IMG/VR virus record: IMGVR_UViG_3300036652_000269
Span: 1 to 64,000 of that record
Strand: one strand, 5' to 3'
Length of the DNA stretch: 64,000 nucleotides
Origin: a virus
Below, piece by piece: positions 1 to 8,421 of the stretch. Every line of letters begins with the position of its first letter. Positions within the stretch are counted from its first letter, which is position 1. The notes under the pieces were generated by a model. That model worked only from the letters and a program-made list of their open reading frames with translations. It was not told where the DNA came from and searched no databases. A program made the position numbers and the translations under genes.

Positions 1-84
1 AGAGTTGACGCTGAACACCACGGCTTCGGCGTTGGGAGTGTCATCGAAGTCGTCGTGCTGCACTACGTGGATGCGTGTGGTCAT
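1..84 (-). CDS. Hypothetical protein, 3' part outside the window
   Basis: This is the N-terminal 28 codons of a gene that runs off the left edge. The ATG at 84-82 begins MTTRIHVVQHDDFDDT and the frame stays open to base 1. It starts 8 bases after the stop codon of the upstream gene, whose 3' end carries an AGAAAGAAG stretch that can serve as ribosome binding site. It is the last visible member of the leftward cluster. No family can be assigned from so short a fragment. Confidence 0.6.
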   Translation of the reverse strand, partial: MTTRIHVVQHDDFDDTPNAEAVVFSVNS

Positions 85-91
85 GCTGTCG

Positions 92-946
92 TCACTTCTT
101 TCTGGTTACGAACCGACGCTTGGGTGCGTCGGCTGGCTTGGATGGGAGTGGTGCATCGGGATCGAAGTCATCCGGCACGATGACCCCGAACACGTTCTGG
201 TGCCAGTCGTCGCCCACCGTCCAAGTGGGGTCAGTCTGTTCTTGCAGTCCGGCGAGCAGGTCGGACACCTGTTCGTCGGCGTCTGTAGCGGCCGCTGCGT
301 TGATCACGGCCATGTCCAGGTCTTGGACTGCCACCCCGGCCCGTTGGCCCGTCTGCGTGGCTTGTACGGCTGTCCTGGGCACGTCCGGTCGGGCGGGCAT
401 CACGATGTCGCGTCGTGGGGCCCGGTCACGTTCGGCCTGATGCAACGAACCGGGGTACTTGGGGTGGTTGAGGCCCCATTCTTCACCGGCCAGCTGTGCG
501 ACTATCGAATCGAAAATGTATTCGACCGAGCGACCTGCTGTGATACCCCGCTTGCACCGGCACAAGTGGATGTCCAGTGCTGCGCAGACCCCGCAGGTGA
601 ACCATGCCACGTGCAGGTCGTCGGGCATCACGGTGACCATGCAGGCGGGTCGCCCTGTCTCCTTGACAACCCGGTAGTAGGTGTTCGGCGGGACCATCGG
701 CTGATACACCGGGGGATAGATCGATGGTGCCATTGCCAGCGGCACCAACACGGTGTCGGTCCGGTGCTTATCCCGCTTCGATCCCTGTGGAGGCTTGGGC
801 CAGTTCTTCAGGTTGTACGTCGGCGTCCGTTCAGGTAGCTGCCGTTGCCGTTTGGTTGCTGGTTGCATCCGACGCATGGCGGGTGCTGGTGGTGGTGTTG
901 GTTCTACATCCCGCTTCGTGAGAGGTAGGAGGCGACGCCGTGCCAT
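92..946 (-). CDS. Hypothetical protein with a four-cysteine cluster
   Basis: A 284-residue protein with a strong GGAAGGGAAC ribosome binding site 4 bases before its ATG. The first 60 residues are basic and proline-rich. Around residues 118-131 lies a C-x2-C-x7-C-x-C cluster (TCGVCAA...LCRCKRG) that may bind zinc. The C-terminus is acidic and ends in a basic VTRKK tail. One copy of the recurrent TGTC-N5-GACA motif (656-668) lies within it. I do not recognise the family; membership in the leftward accessory cluster is the only context. Confidence 0.75.
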   Translation of the reverse strand: MARRRLLPLTKRDVEPTPPPAPAMRRMQPATKRQRQLPERTPTYNLKNWPKPPQGSKRDKHRTDTVLVPLAMAPSIYPPVYQPMVPPNTYYRVVKETGRPACMVTVMPDDLHVAWFTCGVCAALDIHLCRCKRGITAGRSVEYIFDSIVAQLAGEEWGLNHPKYPGSLHQAERDRAPRRDIVMPARPDVPRTAVQATQTGQRAGVAVQDLDMAVINAAAATDADEQVSDLLAGLQEQTDPTWTVGDDWHQNVFGVIVPDDFDPDAPLPSKPADAPKRRFVTRKK

Positions 947-967
947 GGGGTTCCCTTCCCGTGTTCG

Positions 968-1426
968 TCACTTAGACAGTGGACGAAGACGACGCAACTG
1001 CTTGGGAGGGGCTGCGTCAGGTGTCTTCTTGACAGTCATCTTGCGTTTGGTGCTGGGTGCTGCGATGTCCAGGGCCAGCTGCGTGCTGGCCTTGAGTGTG
1101 GTGCTGCCCTTGCCGTATTCAGCAAGCAACGTGCCGTCGGGGGCATACACCCTGGCCAGTCGTCGCGGTCCACTCTGTGACTTGGCGAAGAACTGCGCCC
1201 CGTCTTCGGATGGGAAGGCGTAGGTGTTGTCAGGGTTCAAGAAGTCAAGCGGGCCCAGATACACCGACCAATACGTGGTGCGCTTGGTCGTATGTGTGAG
1301 TGCTGGCATCGGATGTGCCGGGCGTTCGATCCCCGGTCGCATGGTCCGGGGTCGTTCGCTGCCTGACAATGCGGGCTTGGGTGCTGGCTTCTTCGTCAGG
1401 ACCATCCGGCGTTTGGCTGGTGGCAT
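968..1426 (-). CDS. Hypothetical basic protein
   Basis: 152 residues. I chose the ATG at 1426 over an upstream ATG (1465) because AGAAAGGAACC lies just before it. Both ends are rich in Lys, Arg and Pro; a compact middle part (about residues 48-110, around YWSVYLGPLDFL and RVYAPDGTLLAEYG) may fold. The C-terminal tail is strongly basic, which would suit nucleic-acid contact, but this is inference. It holds a TGTC-N5-GACA copy at 1022-1034. The upstream gene's reading frame overlaps its first 180 bases. Confidence 0.65.
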   Translation of the reverse strand: MPPAKRRMVLTKKPAPKPALSGSERPRTMRPGIERPAHPMPALTHTTKRTTYWSVYLGPLDFLNPDNTYAFPSEDGAQFFAKSQSGPRRLARVYAPDGTLLAEYGKGSTTLKASTQLALDIAAPSTKRKMTVKKTPDAAPPKQLRRLRPLSK

Positions 1427-1652
1427 CGGTTCCTTTCTGACTCCATGTACTGAGCACGATGGCACAGCGGATACACGTCACCGTGGCGGTGTTCGACACC
1501 CGCTTGCCGTGGATGAACCGGTCGGAGCACAGTGGGATCAACTGCCGACCGATGTTGGTTGTCATGATGCGAACTAAGTGGACCCGCCCCGATGACCACT
1601 TCGATGGTGTCGCTTCCCACTTGTACAGCCGGATGGTGCTGTTATCCCCCAC
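1245..1652 (-). CDS. Small zinc-finger-like protein with long overlapping tail
   Basis: 135 residues from a GTG at 1652 preceded by AAGGCGG. The pattern HLVR...IPLCSDRF...VTCIRCA (residues about 25-63) matches a short actinobacterial and actinophage layout in which one Cys and a C-x2-C pair plus a His probably bind zinc; the gene at 51506-51889 in this window has the same layout. The C-terminal half (from about residue 75) overlaps the next gene in another frame by 182 bases and is low-complexity, so the functional part is probably the N-terminal half. Confidence 0.5.
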   Translation of the reverse strand: MGDNSTIRLYKWEATPSKWSSGRVHLVRIMTTNIGRQLIPLCSDRFIHGKRVSNTATVTCIRCAIVLSTWSQKGTDATSQTPDGPDEEASTQARIVRQRTTPDHATGDRTPGTSDASTHTYDQAHHVLVGVSGPA

Positions 1653-1670
1653 GACTTTGGTCCGCCTTGT

Positions 1671-2159
1671 CTACTTGATGGACGCCTTGATGAACGGGTT
1701 GACGGGGATGGTTGCAGAGCACGCTGCCAGATCGGCCACTTCGATTTCACCGGACTTGATGCAGGCGTCCAGCTTGGCCTTGTCCACCACGGGTGTAGTG
1801 ATCTTCCGCCACAGCACCGGGCCGATACGGGCTTTCAGCTTCTTCTCGTCCGTGACGATCTTGCCGTCGCTTTCCACCACCGTGACGGTGGCCCTGCGGC
1901 CATCGGGTAGCAACGTGGTGTGTGACTTGGGCCCGTTGCGCTTCGGACCACGGTTGGCAATCATCGTTTCGGCCACCGGGGTCTTGGCCTTCTCTGCCAT
2001 GTCGGAGAGTTCTTCGGCCCGCTTCTTGTAGTCCAGCCACACCACGATGGCTTCGTCCAGGTCCAAGTTGGGCTGGTCGTCGTCCTGCTCCGGTGGTTCC
2101 AGGACGATCTGGGGTCGTGGTCGGCGGGTGGGCTTCCTGGTTCGGGAGATGTCTGGCAT
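1671..2159 (-). CDS. Hypothetical protein with helical N-terminal region
   Basis: 162 residues. The start at 2159 is set by CCAGAAAGGAAACCC directly before ATG; a longer frame upstream (to 2333) lacks a ribosome binding site and overlaps the neighbour. After a basic leader, residues about 30-65 look like an acidic coiled helix (LDEAIVVWLDYKKRAEEL). The rest is a compact mixed domain with a GRRATVTVVESDGK hairpin. The architecture recalls small phage nuclease-inhibitor or recombination-accessory proteins, but I cannot assign it. Confidence 0.7.
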   Translation of the reverse strand: MPDISRTRKPTRRPRPQIVLEPPEQDDDQPNLDLDEAIVVWLDYKKRAEELSDMAEKAKTPVAETMIANRGPKRNGPKSHTTLLPDGRRATVTVVESDGKIVTDEKKLKARIGPVLWRKITTPVVDKAKLDACIKSGEIEVADLAACSATIPVNPFIKASIK

Positions 2160-2184
2160 GGGTTTCCTTTCTGGTTGACAGTTA

Positions 2185-2838
2185 CTAATATATGAGGTGC
2201 TGGCGGATGTAACTCCTGGGCAGGTAGATCGGGGCCTGCGTTGCCCAGTTGTTGTGCCAGGCGCTGGTGGCAGGCGGTTCATCAAGGAGAACCCCTTGCA
2301 ACCTGCTAGGGCCAATACCGGTGATGCGGACACGCACCCCGGCCATCGCCTTTGGGCTTACCAACGAAATAGTGTGGCCGATCACGTCCGCACGCTTGAA
2401 CGTGCGTTCTTGCCCATCGGGGCACGCCATGCTGAAACATGCTCGTTCACTGTCATCGGCACTTGCCTGTCGGACGGTGGTAACCGGTGGATAGGTTGGT
2501 GGCAGCGTTAGGTTCGGCGTGGGTGGCAACTCGGATGCCCTGATCTTGTGGTGATCGGCAGCGGGTGGTTGTGCATCGGTGACCACCCCGGCCGAGCCAC
2601 CTGCCAGCTTGCGAATGACCGTGCCGTCATTGCCCACTTCCAGCAACTGTGCACCGGCTGTCAGTGTCCCGACATTGCGGTCGGCCCAGTTCGGGTCGAT
2701 CACGTCACGCCTGGTGAAGCACGCCTTGGCTATCTCCTTGATGTGCTTGTCCATGTGGCCCATCTTGATGGCGTCCAGCACTTGGCCGATTTCTGTATCC
2801 CAGAACTCGATTTCTTCTTCGTCACGTGCTGTGTGCAC
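2185..2838 (-). CDS. Hypothetical protein
   Basis: 217 residues from a GTG at 2838 preceded by GAAAGGACACCAA. It overlaps the end of the upstream gene by 17 bases, implying coupled translation. The N-terminal 40 residues are acidic and helical (EEEIEFWDTEIGQVLDAIKM); the middle is proline-rich. The C-terminal 85 residues look like a small beta domain (RTFKRADVIGHTISLVSP, VRVRITGIGPSRLQGVLLDE). No family recognised. Confidence 0.7.
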   Translation of the reverse strand: MHTARDEEEIEFWDTEIGQVLDAIKMGHMDKHIKEIAKACFTRRDVIDPNWADRNVGTLTAGAQLLEVGNDGTVIRKLAGGSAGVVTDAQPPAADHHKIRASELPPTPNLTLPPTYPPVTTVRQASADDSERACFSMACPDGQERTFKRADVIGHTISLVSPKAMAGVRVRITGIGPSRLQGVLLDEPPATSAWHNNWATQAPIYLPRSYIRQHLIY

Positions 2839-3106
2839 TTGGTGTCCTTTCGTACTTCCACCAGCGGGCCACGGTTTCGTCGTCCACTGTCATGCCACCA
2901 CGACCCAGCTTGGACAGGTTGTCCAAGAAGGTTTCCCGAGCCCACCGACTACGGGTGGGCAAGTCCTGCTGGGTGATGACCGTCATTCCTTCGACATCGG
3001 GGAAGTCGTGCATGACGCAGGTGTCCAGGATGCGGGCCACGGGTGCAAGCCTTTCGACCTGCACCCGGTAGTCGTTGACCTTCGCCTTGTAGGTATCCGT
3101 GTTCAT
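2822..3106 (-). CDS. Hypothetical small protein coupled to the VWA gene
   Basis: 94 residues. Its ATG (3106-3104) overlaps the TGA of the VWA protein gene in an ATGA junction, so it is almost certainly translated by coupling. The sequence is mixed alpha/beta with no recognisable motif. Its fixed position behind the MoxR/VWA pair suggests, by context only, a role connected to that pair. Confidence 0.7.
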   Translation of the reverse strand: MNTDTYKAKVNDYRVQVERLAPVARILDTCVMHDFPDVEGMTVITQQDLPTRSRWARETFLDNLSKLGRGGMTVDDETVARWWKYERTPSAHST

Positions 3107-5169
3107 CGGGCTTCCTTGATGATGGCCTTGACCAGCTTGGTCGTCGTCGGAACCATGTCCAGCGCCGACATGATCGGGTAGAAGTGCTGACAACTGTGAG
3201 CTTGTTCCTTGCGCCATCTGGCAGTGTCGGCAGGTTTCAAGAAGGTCGGAATGTACCCGTCCAGGTAGTACATGGTCGTAATCACTCCGGCAGTGTTCAG
3301 TTGCTGGGTAATCCGATCTGGGCGAGTGTCATACCATCCGCCATCTGTCATCAAGACAAGCAGCTTGTGCTTGCGCTTGGACAGACCGAAGATGCGACGT
3401 GCATCCTGTAGGACCGCTGTCGGGTCGGTGCCACCATCGTGCTTGAAGAGTCGAAACGCAGTCTTGTTGGTCTTTGCACCGTGTTCGTACATCGACCAGC
3501 CGACGCTGTTATACGCCAGCACGGTGGACGTGACGCCGATGGATTCGAACGCCGCCTTCATCATCCACAGCGACTGGCTGAGTGTGTACATCTCATTCGC
3601 CATAGATCCGCTGATGTCGCAGCAGAACACCACTTCGATGTCCGTGGCGTCGTTGACTCCTTCGTCCCACTGGTCGTGGATCGTTTCCAAATCCCCACCA
3701 CGGATCACCCGCTGCATGTTGATGCGACCCGACGCCTGGTGCGTGTGCCAGCCGGGGTCATGAATCTGAGCCAACTGGGCCAACTGCCGGGCGATGGTAC
3801 GCATCCCCGCCACCATGGTCGGTTCGACAGGTGTCAGCCGGAACTTCAATGGAGGCAAGTTGTTGGACGGACCAAGGTTGCGCATCGACTGCTGCTTCTG
3901 CCTGACGTCATCCTGCACGTCGTCGATGCTTTCGGACTGCTTGACTGCCTCTTCCATCATCTTCCGGATAGCGTCCATCGGTGGCACACCTGGGTCGTTG
4001 CCACCGGTCAGGCTTGTCCCGCTGCCCGGCGTGTCGTTAGCCGGTGTGTCATCTTCACCAACACAAGCACCGTCATCCATATCAGGATCACTGCCCCGAT
4101 AACCAGGAGCAGTGTCACCTTCAGACTGATCGCCAGCATCCACATCACCAGACCCGCTATCCCCCGACCCAGCATCGCTGTCGTCTTCCACGCCAGGATC
4201 GCCAGGAACACCTGCATCATCGCCGTCGCCCTCTTCTGAATCCTGCTTGTCGCCCGGCTTGCTGTCGGGCTTGCCGTTCTGCTTGCTGTCGCCCTGCTTA
4301 TCGTCCTGCTTGTCATCCTGCTGCTGACCACCCCGAGCCGGTTCATCCTTGGCTTCCTTGGCAGCTTCGGCAGCAGCTTCTTCTGCCCACTGCGCAGCGT
4401 CGGCTGCATTGCGCTGTGCCTTGTCGCTCATCGGACGGCCCTTGTTCACTTCTTCGGGACGGCCCTTGTTCTGATCGTTGCTGTGACCGTATGCGTCAGA
4501 CGGCGGGGCGATGGAAGACATAAGTGCACTGAACTCTTTCACCAGTTCGACAGCACGATCCATCTGCGCAGGCAGTGACAGGAACCGGTACTCATCGATC
4601 ACAGCCTTGAAAGCATCCAGCGATGCCTGGTCCATGAACGTGCGTTCCAACATGCGGCGGATGGCAGCGGGCAAGAACGTCCGACCATGGGCCAGCACGA
4701 ACGCGGTCTTGGACTGCGTGTGCAGGTCTTTCAGGCAGTAGCGGGTGAAGATGGACACGAAGTACGGAGCAGTAGACGGGAACAGCCCCGTCAGCATCGT
4801 TTCGATCCGCTGGTCTTCCAGGATGTTGAAATAATGCCAAGTGCCCATGCCCCTGAACTCTGCATACGCACCACCTACCTGTGCCGGTCGCGGCGTGTAC
4901 AAAATGTGAGCAAGTTCGTGGTAGTTCACCCCGGTCAACGCGACGATGCCTTCGACGGTGGACACCGGGGCGTTCAGCTGTGCCGTGTTGAACGTGATGA
5001 CCCTGCCGTCCGACCATGCCGGTGCCGGAGTGCTGTTGCTGACCAACACAACGTCGATGTCCCGTCCGGCCAGGATGCGGTCGGCACGTGCGAAGGTGCT
5101 GGCAAGTGCCTTCAACCGTTCTGTCTGGATGTCCATTGCGGTGAGCAGAGGTTTGATTGCTGTTGTCAT
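3103..5169 (-). CDS. VWA-domain protein with metallopeptidase-like N-terminus (CobT/DUF2201-like)
   Basis: 688 residues; start at 5169 preceded by GGGCGGTATC. Three parts are visible. Residues about 1-260 carry HELAH (84-88) followed by an ILEDQRIE segment (about 116-123), the signature of the putative metallopeptidase half of CobT/DUF2201-type proteins. Residues about 270-440 are a very acidic, Asp/Ser/Gly-rich linker. The C-terminal about 190 residues form a von Willebrand A domain with a complete MIDAS core DISGS (518-522) and a later LMTDGG strand. In cobaltochelatase CobT and MoxR-associated VWA proteins this domain works with an AAA+ partner; the partner gene lies directly upstream (5184-6260). 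No cobalamin gene is nearby, so the pair more likely remodels a phage or host protein. Confidence 0.85.
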   Translation of the reverse strand: MTTAIKPLLTAMDIQTERLKALASTFARADRILAGRDIDVVLVSNSTPAPAWSDGRVITFNTAQLNAPVSTVEGIVALTGVNYHELAHILYTPRPAQVGGAYAEFRGMGTWHYFNILEDQRIETMLTGLFPSTAPYFVSIFTRYCLKDLHTQSKTAFVLAHGRTFLPAAIRRMLERTFMDQASLDAFKAVIDEYRFLSLPAQMDRAVELVKEFSALMSSIAPPSDAYGHSNDQNKGRPEEVNKGRPMSDKAQRNAADAAQWAEEAAAEAAKEAKDEPARGGQQQDDKQDDKQGDSKQNGKPDSKPGDKQDSEEGDGDDAGVPGDPGVEDDSDAGSGDSGSGDVDAGDQSEGDTAPGYRGSDPDMDDGACVGEDDTPANDTPGSGTSLTGGNDPGVPPMDAIRKMMEEAVKQSESIDDVQDDVRQKQQSMRNLGPSNNLPPLKFRLTPVEPTMVAGMRTIARQLAQLAQIHDPGWHTHQASGRINMQRVIRGGDLETIHDQWDEGVNDATDIEVVFCCDISGSMANEMYTLSQSLWMMKAAFESIGVTSTVLAYNSVGWSMYEHGAKTNKTAFRLFKHDGGTDPTAVLQDARRIFGLSKRKHKLLVLMTDGGWYDTRPDRITQQLNTAGVITTMYYLDGYIPTFLKPADTARWRKEQAHSCQHFYPIMSALDMVPTTTKLVKAIIKEAR

Positions 5170-5183
5170 CGTGATACCGCCCG

Positions 5184-6260
5184 TCACTTGCCGTCGTCGC
5201 TGGCGTCGTCTTTGTCGTTGTCTTCTACCCAGTTGACACCGAACACGCCCCAGTCGGGATCGACATCGCCGATCCGCCAGGTGCGTCCAGTCTCTCTGTC
5301 GTACCACGTGCTGTCGCGTGTGTAGCCGGGTTCGATTTCGTCGTCCGGCACTTCGACGTGTTCGATGGGCGGCAGCAGTTCGTTCTCAATGTTCGCCCGC
5401 ATCGTGTCGAACACCAGCTTGATCGGTGACCGTTCGTCCTGGCTGAAGTGATTGACGAAGTTCATCACCGCGATGTCCATGCCGATGCCACGAGCAACGT
5501 CTTCGAACTCGATCAGCATGTTGGTGCTGACCGGGGTTTCGAACTCCCCCTGTTCGACGCGGGACCGTATGTCGTTAGCAGCCTGCCGCAGTGTGTCACT
5601 ACTAACGAGTTTCTTTTCGACAGCGGCGTCGTAGTCCCACTTCAGTTGGATGCTGAACCGATTGCGCAGGGCAGCGTTCATTTCCGTGGTGCCCTGGTAG
5701 CCGGGGTTCATGTCCGCGATGATGAACAGGTCTTCGTGAGCCCGGATGATTTCACCTTCGTGGTCCAGCAGGACGATTTCACGACGGCGGTCCAGCAAGC
5801 CGAACATGACGGTGGCCACACGCGGCGGGGTGAAGTTGATTTCGTTCCAGAGCAACACGCCACCGTGCCGCACCACGTAAGTGACCGGACCGTCCACCCA
5901 CTTGAATCCGCCACCCGGTTCCGGCACGTGCTTGCCGAACAGCTGCGACGGTTCGATGCCCACGTTCGACGGGATCGACGCCATCATGAGTCCGTTCTTG
6001 GCGGCGTACGCAGTGACAGCCATCGTCTTGGCTGCACCGGTCGGTCCTTCAAGGAGGACGTTCTTCTTGGTCGCCATCGCGTAGTCGAAGATGGCGAAGT
6101 CAGGGGTGCCGTGGAACTTGCGGCCAACGTACTCTTTGAAGACTTCCTTAGGTGGGACACGTGCAGGCTGCACTGGGTGCATCTTCGATTCCAGCGATGC
6201 GGGAGTCTTCGTACGGGTCGTGGTCGTACGGGTCATAGGACGGGTCATCTTGGGTTCCAT
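5184..6260 (-). CDS. MoxR/CobS-type AAA+ ATPase
   Basis: 358 residues. Walker A is EGPTGAAKT (about 71-79), Walker B is VLLWNEIN (about 135-142, with Asn-Glu in place of the usual Asp-Glu), sensor 1 is ADMNPGYQG (about 182-190) and the arginine-finger segment is LRNRFS (about 199-203). This is the MoxR/CobS branch of AAA+ ATPases, which act as ring-shaped unfoldases or chelatase motors with VWA partners. The VWA gene follows after 14 bases. The first ATG (6260) has no clear ribosome binding site; a second at 6248 follows GGAACC and may be the true start. The C-terminal 60 residues are acidic and Trp-rich. Confidence 0.88.
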   Translation of the reverse strand: MEPKMTRPMTRTTTTRTKTPASLESKMHPVQPARVPPKEVFKEYVGRKFHGTPDFAIFDYAMATKKNVLLEGPTGAAKTMAVTAYAAKNGLMMASIPSNVGIEPSQLFGKHVPEPGGGFKWVDGPVTYVVRHGGVLLWNEINFTPPRVATVMFGLLDRRREIVLLDHEGEIIRAHEDLFIIADMNPGYQGTTEMNAALRNRFSIQLKWDYDAAVEKKLVSSDTLRQAANDIRSRVEQGEFETPVSTNMLIEFEDVARGIGMDIAVMNFVNHFSQDERSPIKLVFDTMRANIENELLPPIEHVEVPDDEIEPGYTRDSTWYDRETGRTWRIGDVDPDWGVFGVNWVEDNDKDDASDDGK

Positions 6261-6339
6261 TCATTTGTTGAGGTAGGTGACCATCGTGTTTGGTACCACT
6301 GACACTTTCTATGTGCTAACTACGGGTGGTGACTAGCTA

Positions 6340-6357
6340 AGCCCCCTTTAGGGGGCT
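6340..6357 (-). terminator. Short GC-rich hairpin at the end of 6356-6847
   Basis: AGCCCCC (6340-6346), a TTTA loop and GGGGGCT (6351-6357) form a perfect 7-bp stem that overlaps the TAG stop of the upstream gene. No run of T follows on the minus strand, so it may be a weak terminator or only an RNA-stabilising hairpin ahead of the MoxR/VWA genes. Confidence 0.45.
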
Positions 6358-6847
6358 AGGCCCCACCCGGTTGCCCAGCTGAGTCATGGGTGGGTAGTGG
6401 ACCGAAGTCGAAGTTCGGTGCCTTGACTTGCACTTCGATACCTTCGTAGAAGGAGTACAACTCCTGATCCCCCACGCCCACCATGCTGGGTGTGGACTTG
6501 TCCACGTTCACCCACCACTGACGATGAGTCATGTCACCCATCTTGTTCAGCGGGCCGCGGACCGTGATGTTGTCAGGTAGAAAGTCGTTCATCCTGGTCA
6601 GGGTCAGCCGGGTGAAGTAGCCACCGGTTTGGAGCTTGGCGTACCAATGGCCGGTGTCTGCATCGCGGCGGTAGGTGACCACGTTGGTGTTGTGCACCCG
6701 CACCGTAATGGTCAACGGGTCCGTCCACACCATGCCGATGTAGGTGTTGTTTTGTAGCTTCGCTTGTGCCGATGACATCGGAGTCTGCCCTGGCGTCCAG
6801 CCTAAGTGCGCAGCGACCACGTCAAGCGGGTGGGTGTGCGACTTCAT
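6356..6847 (-). CDS. Hypothetical protein
   Basis: 163 residues. Its ATG overlaps the TGA of the preceding small gene (ATGA junction). The sequence is rich in beta-type segments (NNTYIGMVWTDPLTITVRVHN, HWYAKLQTGGYFTRLTL), as in small beta-barrel or DNA-mimic proteins, and several neighbours (8422-8667, 60753-61004) share this short, basic, beta-rich style. No family assignment is possible. Confidence 0.7.
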   Translation of the reverse strand: MKSHTHPLDVVAAHLGWTPGQTPMSSAQAKLQNNTYIGMVWTDPLTITVRVHNTNVVTYRRDADTGHWYAKLQTGGYFTRLTLTRMNDFLPDNITVRGPLNKMGDMTHRQWWVNVDKSTPSMVGVGDQELYSFYEGIEVQVKAPNFDFGPLPTHDSAGQPGGA

Positions 6848-7002
6848 TGTGTAGCTCCTTGAGATTCAGCATCGTCTGGGTGGTCGGCCATCCAGTCCCG
6901 TTCAGCAAGGTACTGGGCTGTGGCGTAATCGGGTTCGCCCCACATCAGGTAATCAATGAGGCGGACGGTGACGTAGCGTACGTGTTCCGATGTCTGTGCC
7001 AT
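6844..7002 (-). CDS. Small hypothetical protein
   Basis: 52 residues, acidic, starting MAQTSEHVRYVTVRLIDYL. Start and stop codons overlap both neighbours (TGATG with the 32-residue membrane peptide gene, ATGA with 6356-6847), making a tightly coupled four-gene string from 7288 to 6356. No motif recognised. Confidence 0.65.
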   Translation of the reverse strand: MAQTSEHVRYVTVRLIDYLMWGEPDYATAQYLAERDWMADHPDDAESQGATQ

Positions 7003-7100
7003 CAGGTCGTCGCCACCAACAACACGATGTAGACGCCGACCACCCCGAGCCCGAACAGCGCGATCTGGCCGATGCGAAACTTGATCAGCTGCCGGTTCAT
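7002..7100 (-). CDS. 32-residue membrane peptide
   Basis: A very short gene found by following translational coupling. ATG at 7100 overlaps the stop of 7097-7288 (ATGA) and its own TGA overlaps the next ATG. The peptide has a basic N-terminus (MNRQLIKFR) followed by a single hydrophobic segment of about 20 residues (IALFGLGVVGVYIVLLVA), so one transmembrane helix with the N-terminus probably cytoplasmic. Function unknown. Confidence 0.65.
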   Translation of the reverse strand: MNRQLIKFRIGQIALFGLGVVGVYIVLLVATT

Positions 7101-7288
7101 TCGCCAACCTCCAACTTCCAGCTGCCGATCCTGTTGCCGTTGGTGTCCAGGATCGATTGGGTCTTGTTGTCCGCACCATGGTCCAAGACCTGCTGCGCAG
7201 TCTTGATGAGTATCCGGGCCAACTCCTGTTGGGTGTCTTCGGCAAGGACTTCGTTGTCACTGGCGATCATCAGGGTGAACCTAGGCAT
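7097..7288 (-). CDS. Small hypothetical protein
   Basis: 63 residues; GAAAGGTAG lies before the ATG. It begins a coupled four-gene string. The N-terminal strand and following helix (MPRFTLMIASD, TQQELARILIKTAQQVLDHG) resemble small dimeric alpha/beta phage proteins, but no family is recognised. Confidence 0.65.
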   Translation of the reverse strand: MPRFTLMIASDNEVLAEDTQQELARILIKTAQQVLDHGADNKTQSILDTNGNRIGSWKLEVGE

Positions 7289-7323
7289 ATCGTTCTACCT
7301 TTCGCGTTGGGATGTCGGGTGCT

Positions 7324-7671
7324 TTACAGAGTGTCGAGTGCGGCCTTGACTTGCTGGCGGAAGTCGTCGTTGGTCTTCAGCCCGATCAGTTCGCACCGCC
7401 GGATGAAGGTGTCAAGTGCTTCGTCCTTGGGGTCGGGCGTTTCGTACTCTTCGATGGGGTCACTGAGCTTCCCCACTTTCGATTCGTAAACGTGCCAGTT
7501 GCCATATGTGGTTTGCCAGTGCACCTTGCTGATCTGTTCCCAGACCACCTTGGTGCCTGAGCCCCGCTGGGCTTCGTCCAGAGTCTTCATGACCCCTAGC
7601 ACGACTGGGGTGGGTTCAGCTTCGTCGTCATCTGCTGCGTACACGTTGGTCACAAGCGTGAACAGTTTCAT
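7324..7671 (-). CDS. Hypothetical protein
   Basis: 115 residues. The start at 7671 (MKLFTLVTNVY) is chosen over an upstream in-frame ATG because GGAAAGGGAAC precedes it. The N-terminal half is beta-type and the C-terminal half helical, ending in a short DDFRQQVKAALDTL helix. No motif recognised; an ordinary member of the leftward cluster. Confidence 0.65.
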   Translation of the reverse strand: MKLFTLVTNVYAADDDEAEPTPVVLGVMKTLDEAQRGSGTKVVWEQISKVHWQTTYGNWHVYESKVGKLSDPIEEYETPDPKDEALDTFIRRCELIGLKTNDDFRQQVKAALDTL

Positions 7672-7731
7672 TGTGTGTAAGTTCCCTTTCCGTCTAAGTG
7701 CCGCATGGTTGTTTGTGTTGACCACCCCGAG

Positions 7732-8370
7732 CTAGTCCATCCGGCTGCCGGGGATCGCGTTGACACCTGCTGCGATCAACACGTCAGCGAACGCACGTGC
7801 GTAGGCCATCTTGCGTTCCAGCGACTGGTTGAAGTCGCGTACCCAGAGTTCGACGCCACCGTGGTAACCCTTGCGGCAGCCCTTGCTGTCCTTCAGATAG
7901 CGTGCGAATGATCCGTTGCCGGGGCGCACCGTGATCCAGGCGAAGCCACAGACGCCATCCATCACCGGTTCGTACCGCTTGATGATGGGAGAACTGTCAT
8001 CGAACGGGTTGGCACGCTGCACCACGTGCATGGGTACCGGCACTGCGTTGTTACCGGCCAGCATCCCTGCATCGTGCGCCACGCTGAACAGGAGTTCACA
8101 CTGGGTCCGGTCCATGGTGGGGCTGGTAGTCGGCTGCACTGGTTCCGGAACCGACACGACCTTCAGGCAGTAGCGGTGGAACATGTTCAGTGGAGTACGC
8201 ACTTGCATCCGCAGGTCGTCCAGCGAATAGACCGTGTTGCGGGCGGCGGACACACTGGTGATTGTCAGTGTCTTGGGCTTGCCGTCCCAGGTGTGGCGTA
8301 GTGCGTGCTGCCACACCATCCCCTTGACCGGAGTGACCTTGTTGTCATTCGTGGTGACGTTGCTAGGCAT
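7732..8370 (-). CDS. Hypothetical protein
   Basis: 212 residues with GAAGGGTAG before the ATG. The C-terminal half (residues about 115-205) contains CGFAWITVRPGNGSFARYLKD and a conserved-looking GYHGGVELWVRDFNQSLERK segment. It reads like a structured single-domain protein of unknown fold. No catalytic motif can be named. Confidence 0.7.
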   Translation of the reverse strand: MPSNVTTNDNKVTPVKGMVWQHALRHTWDGKPKTLTITSVSAARNTVYSLDDLRMQVRTPLNMFHRYCLKVVSVPEPVQPTTSPTMDRTQCELLFSVAHDAGMLAGNNAVPVPMHVVQRANPFDDSSPIIKRYEPVMDGVCGFAWITVRPGNGSFARYLKDSKGCRKGYHGGVELWVRDFNQSLERKMAYARAFADVLIAAGVNAIPGSRMD

Positions 8371-8421
8371 GTGCGTCTACCCTTCGTGGTTGTGTGATTG
8401 ACAAGCGATGCCGAACGGGAC

